From: Caulobacteraceae bacterium
Lineage (GTDB): Bacteria > Pseudomonadota > Alphaproteobacteria > Caulobacterales > Caulobacteraceae
Direction: 5' to 3'
Length of the DNA stretch: 64,000 nt
NCBI GenBank assembly: GCA_019695035.1
Contig: JAIBAU010000001.1
Span: forward strand, 62,001 to 126,000
The notes beneath the pieces are model-generated. The model was not told the origin of the DNA and searched no databases. It worked only from the letters and a program-made list of their open reading frames with translations. The position numbers were made by a program, and so were the translations under genes. Every line of letters starts with the position of its first letter. Position 1 is the stretch's first letter. Below, piece after piece: positions 62,672-64,000 of this stretch.

Positions 62672-64000
62672 ATGAACATCGAGTTCGTCGGCTCGCCGGC
62701 TCCCCAGGCGGCCATCGCGGTTCTCGTCTTCGACGGCGAAAAGCCGGCCGGACCGGCCGGCCGCTGGGACCAGGCGGCAGGCGGCGCCCTCAGCCGCGCC
62801 ATGGGCGCCGGGCGATTCACGGGCGGCAAGGGCCAGAGCCTGGTGCTAACCGCGCCGGCCGGCCTCGAGGCCACGCACCTAGTCGCGATCGGGGGCGGGA
62901 AGCAGGACGGCTTCGACGACCTCGCGCTGGAGAACGCAGCCGGATCGGCCTACGCCGCGGTGAAGGGCTCGGGAAGCCGGACTCTGGCGATCGACGTATC
63001 GGACCTCTCCGCCGCCCAGGCCGCGCGCGCGGCCTTCGCCGTTCGCCTCGGCGCCTACCGCTTCGACAAGTACCGCACGACCGAGAAGCCGGAGGCCAAG
63101 CCGTCGGTGACGACGGTGCAGATCGTCGCCGCCGATCCCGCAGCGGCCCAGGCGGCCTTCTCTCCGCTGAACGCCATCGCCGATGCGGTCTATTTCGCCC
63201 GCGACCTGGTCAGCGAGCCCTCGAATGTTCTGTACCCGGAAGAATACGCGCGACGCGTGAAGGCGCTGGAGGCGCTGGGCCTCAAGGTCGAGATCCTCGG
63301 CGAGGCCGAGATGGCCAAGCTGGGCATGAACACCCTGCTGTGCGTCGGCCAGGGCTCGCGCCGCGAGAGCCAGACCGTGATCATGCGCTGGGAGGGCGAT
63401 CCGGCCTCCAAGGACGCGCCGGTGGCCTTCATCGGCAAGGGCGTCACCTTCGATACCGGCGGCATCTCCATCAAGCCGGCCGAGGGCATGGAGGACATGA
63501 AGTTCGACATGGGCGGTTCGGCCGCCGTGGTCGGGCTGATGCACGCGTTGGCCGGCCGCAAGGCCAAGGTCAATGCGGTGGGCCTGATCGGGCTGGTCGA
63601 GAACATGCCGGACGGCGCTGCCATCAAGCCCGGCGACGTGGTGACCTCGCTTTCGGGCCAGACCGTAGAGGTGATCAATACCGACGCGGAGGGCCGGCTC
63701 GTGTTGGCCGACGTGCTCTGGTACGCCCAGGACCGCTTCAAGCCGCGGCTGATGGTAGACCTCGCCACCCTGACCGGCGCGATGATCATCGCCCTGGGCC
63801 ACGACTACGCGGGGTGCTTCTCGAACGACGACACCCTGTCCGACCAGCTGATCGCCGCGTCCAAGGGCGTGGGCGAGCACCTCTGGCGCATGCCGCTGAC
63901 GCCGCTCTACGAAAAGCAGATCGAGAGCGAGATCGCCGACATGAAGAACACCGGCGGCCGACCGGGCGGATCGATCACCGCGGCGCTGTTCCTGCAGAAG
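62672..64000 (+). CDS. pepA: leucyl aminopeptidase, 3' truncated by window
   Basis: This M17 family metalloaminopeptidase has 443 codons in the window with no stop before the end; the last part of the C-terminal domain is outside. The start MNIEFVGSPAPQ follows a GGAG site. Residues about 1-165 form the N-terminal regulatory domain. The catalytic domain shows GKGVTFDTGGISIKPAEG (metal ligands) and the signature NTDAEGRLVLAD. It releases N-terminal residues from peptides; in E. coli PepA also binds DNA, which need not apply here. It is divergent from lptF. Confidence 0.93.
   Translation, partial: MNIEFVGSPAPQAAIAVLVFDGEKPAGPAGRWDQAAGGALSRAMGAGRFTGGKGQSLVLTAPAGLEATHLVAIGGGKQDGFDDLALENAAGSAYAAVKGSGSRTLAIDVSDLSAAQAARAAFAVRLGAYRFDKYRTTEKPEAKPSVTTVQIVAADPAAAQAAFSPLNAIADAVYFARDLVSEPSNVLYPEEYARRVKALEALGLKVEILGEAEMAKLGMNTLLCVGQGSRRESQTVIMRWEGDPASKDAPVAFIGKGVTFDTGGISIKPAEGMEDMKFDMGGSAAVVGLMHALAGRKAKVNAVGLIGLVENMPDGAAIKPGDVVTSLSGQTVEVINTDAEGRLVLADVLWYAQDRFKPRLMVDLATLTGAMIIALGHDYAGCFSNDDTLSDQLIAASKGVGEHLWRMPLTPLYEKQIESEIADMKNTGGRPGGSITAALFLQK

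Overview
The window is a GC-rich (about 70% by eye) alphaproteobacterial chromosome segment. Gene order and protein content best fit Caulobacteraceae (a Phenylobacterium/Caulobacter-like organism). That placement is inferred from synteny and protein character; no rRNA gene is present to test it. Almost all of the sequence is coding, with very short gaps and many 4-base gene overlaps. I see no tRNA, rRNA, CRISPR array, prophage or insertion sequence.

Layout. 1-4.1 kb: the 3' end of a large secreted RTX/VCBS protein, an unknown protein and a DUF4142 lipoprotein. 4.3-9.0 kb: guaB, a MAPEG protein, an RsmB-type rRNA methyltransferase and guaA (GMP synthesis). 9.0-21.3 kb: an accessory stretch of small enzymes and regulators (two DUF1801 proteins, two ArsR modules with palindromic operators, VOC proteins, SDR, MDR, GST, HxlR, esterase) plus a three-gene operon with a secreted transglutaminase-like protein. 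21.4-24.4 kb: two tandem ECF sigma factor cassettes, each with small membrane proteins. 24.5-29.7 kb: panB, a DUF333 lipoprotein, a YfgM-like TPR protein, bamB and der.

29.7-44.8 kb, mainly minus strand: the block rpsF-rpsR-rplI-dnaB-alr-radA-cvpA-purF, interrupted by accessory genes (GST, TPR, DUF4242, GlxA-type regulator, Yip1). 45.0-52.7 kb: a secreted calcium-loop protein, then the plus-strand fatty acid and envelope cluster fabD-fabG-(low-GC orphan)-acpP-fabF-mltG-yicC-gmk. 52.7-64 kb: a hydrolase, a membrane LytTR regulator, the minus-strand outer-membrane biogenesis operon lptF-lptG-lptD-surA-pdxA-rsmA, and divergently pepA, which runs off the end.

Functional themes: purine synthesis (guaB, guaA, purF, gmk), envelope assembly (bamB, lptDFG, surA, mltG, alr), fatty acid synthesis and ribosome biogenesis. 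The least explained parts are the duplicated ECF-sigma/membrane cassette (21.38-24.40 kb), the transglutaminase-like operon whose two small proteins share a C-terminal module (15.2-17.4 kb), and a low-GC gene lodged inside the fab cluster (48.0-48.3 kb). Five convergent gene pairs end on a shared CTAG tetramer.
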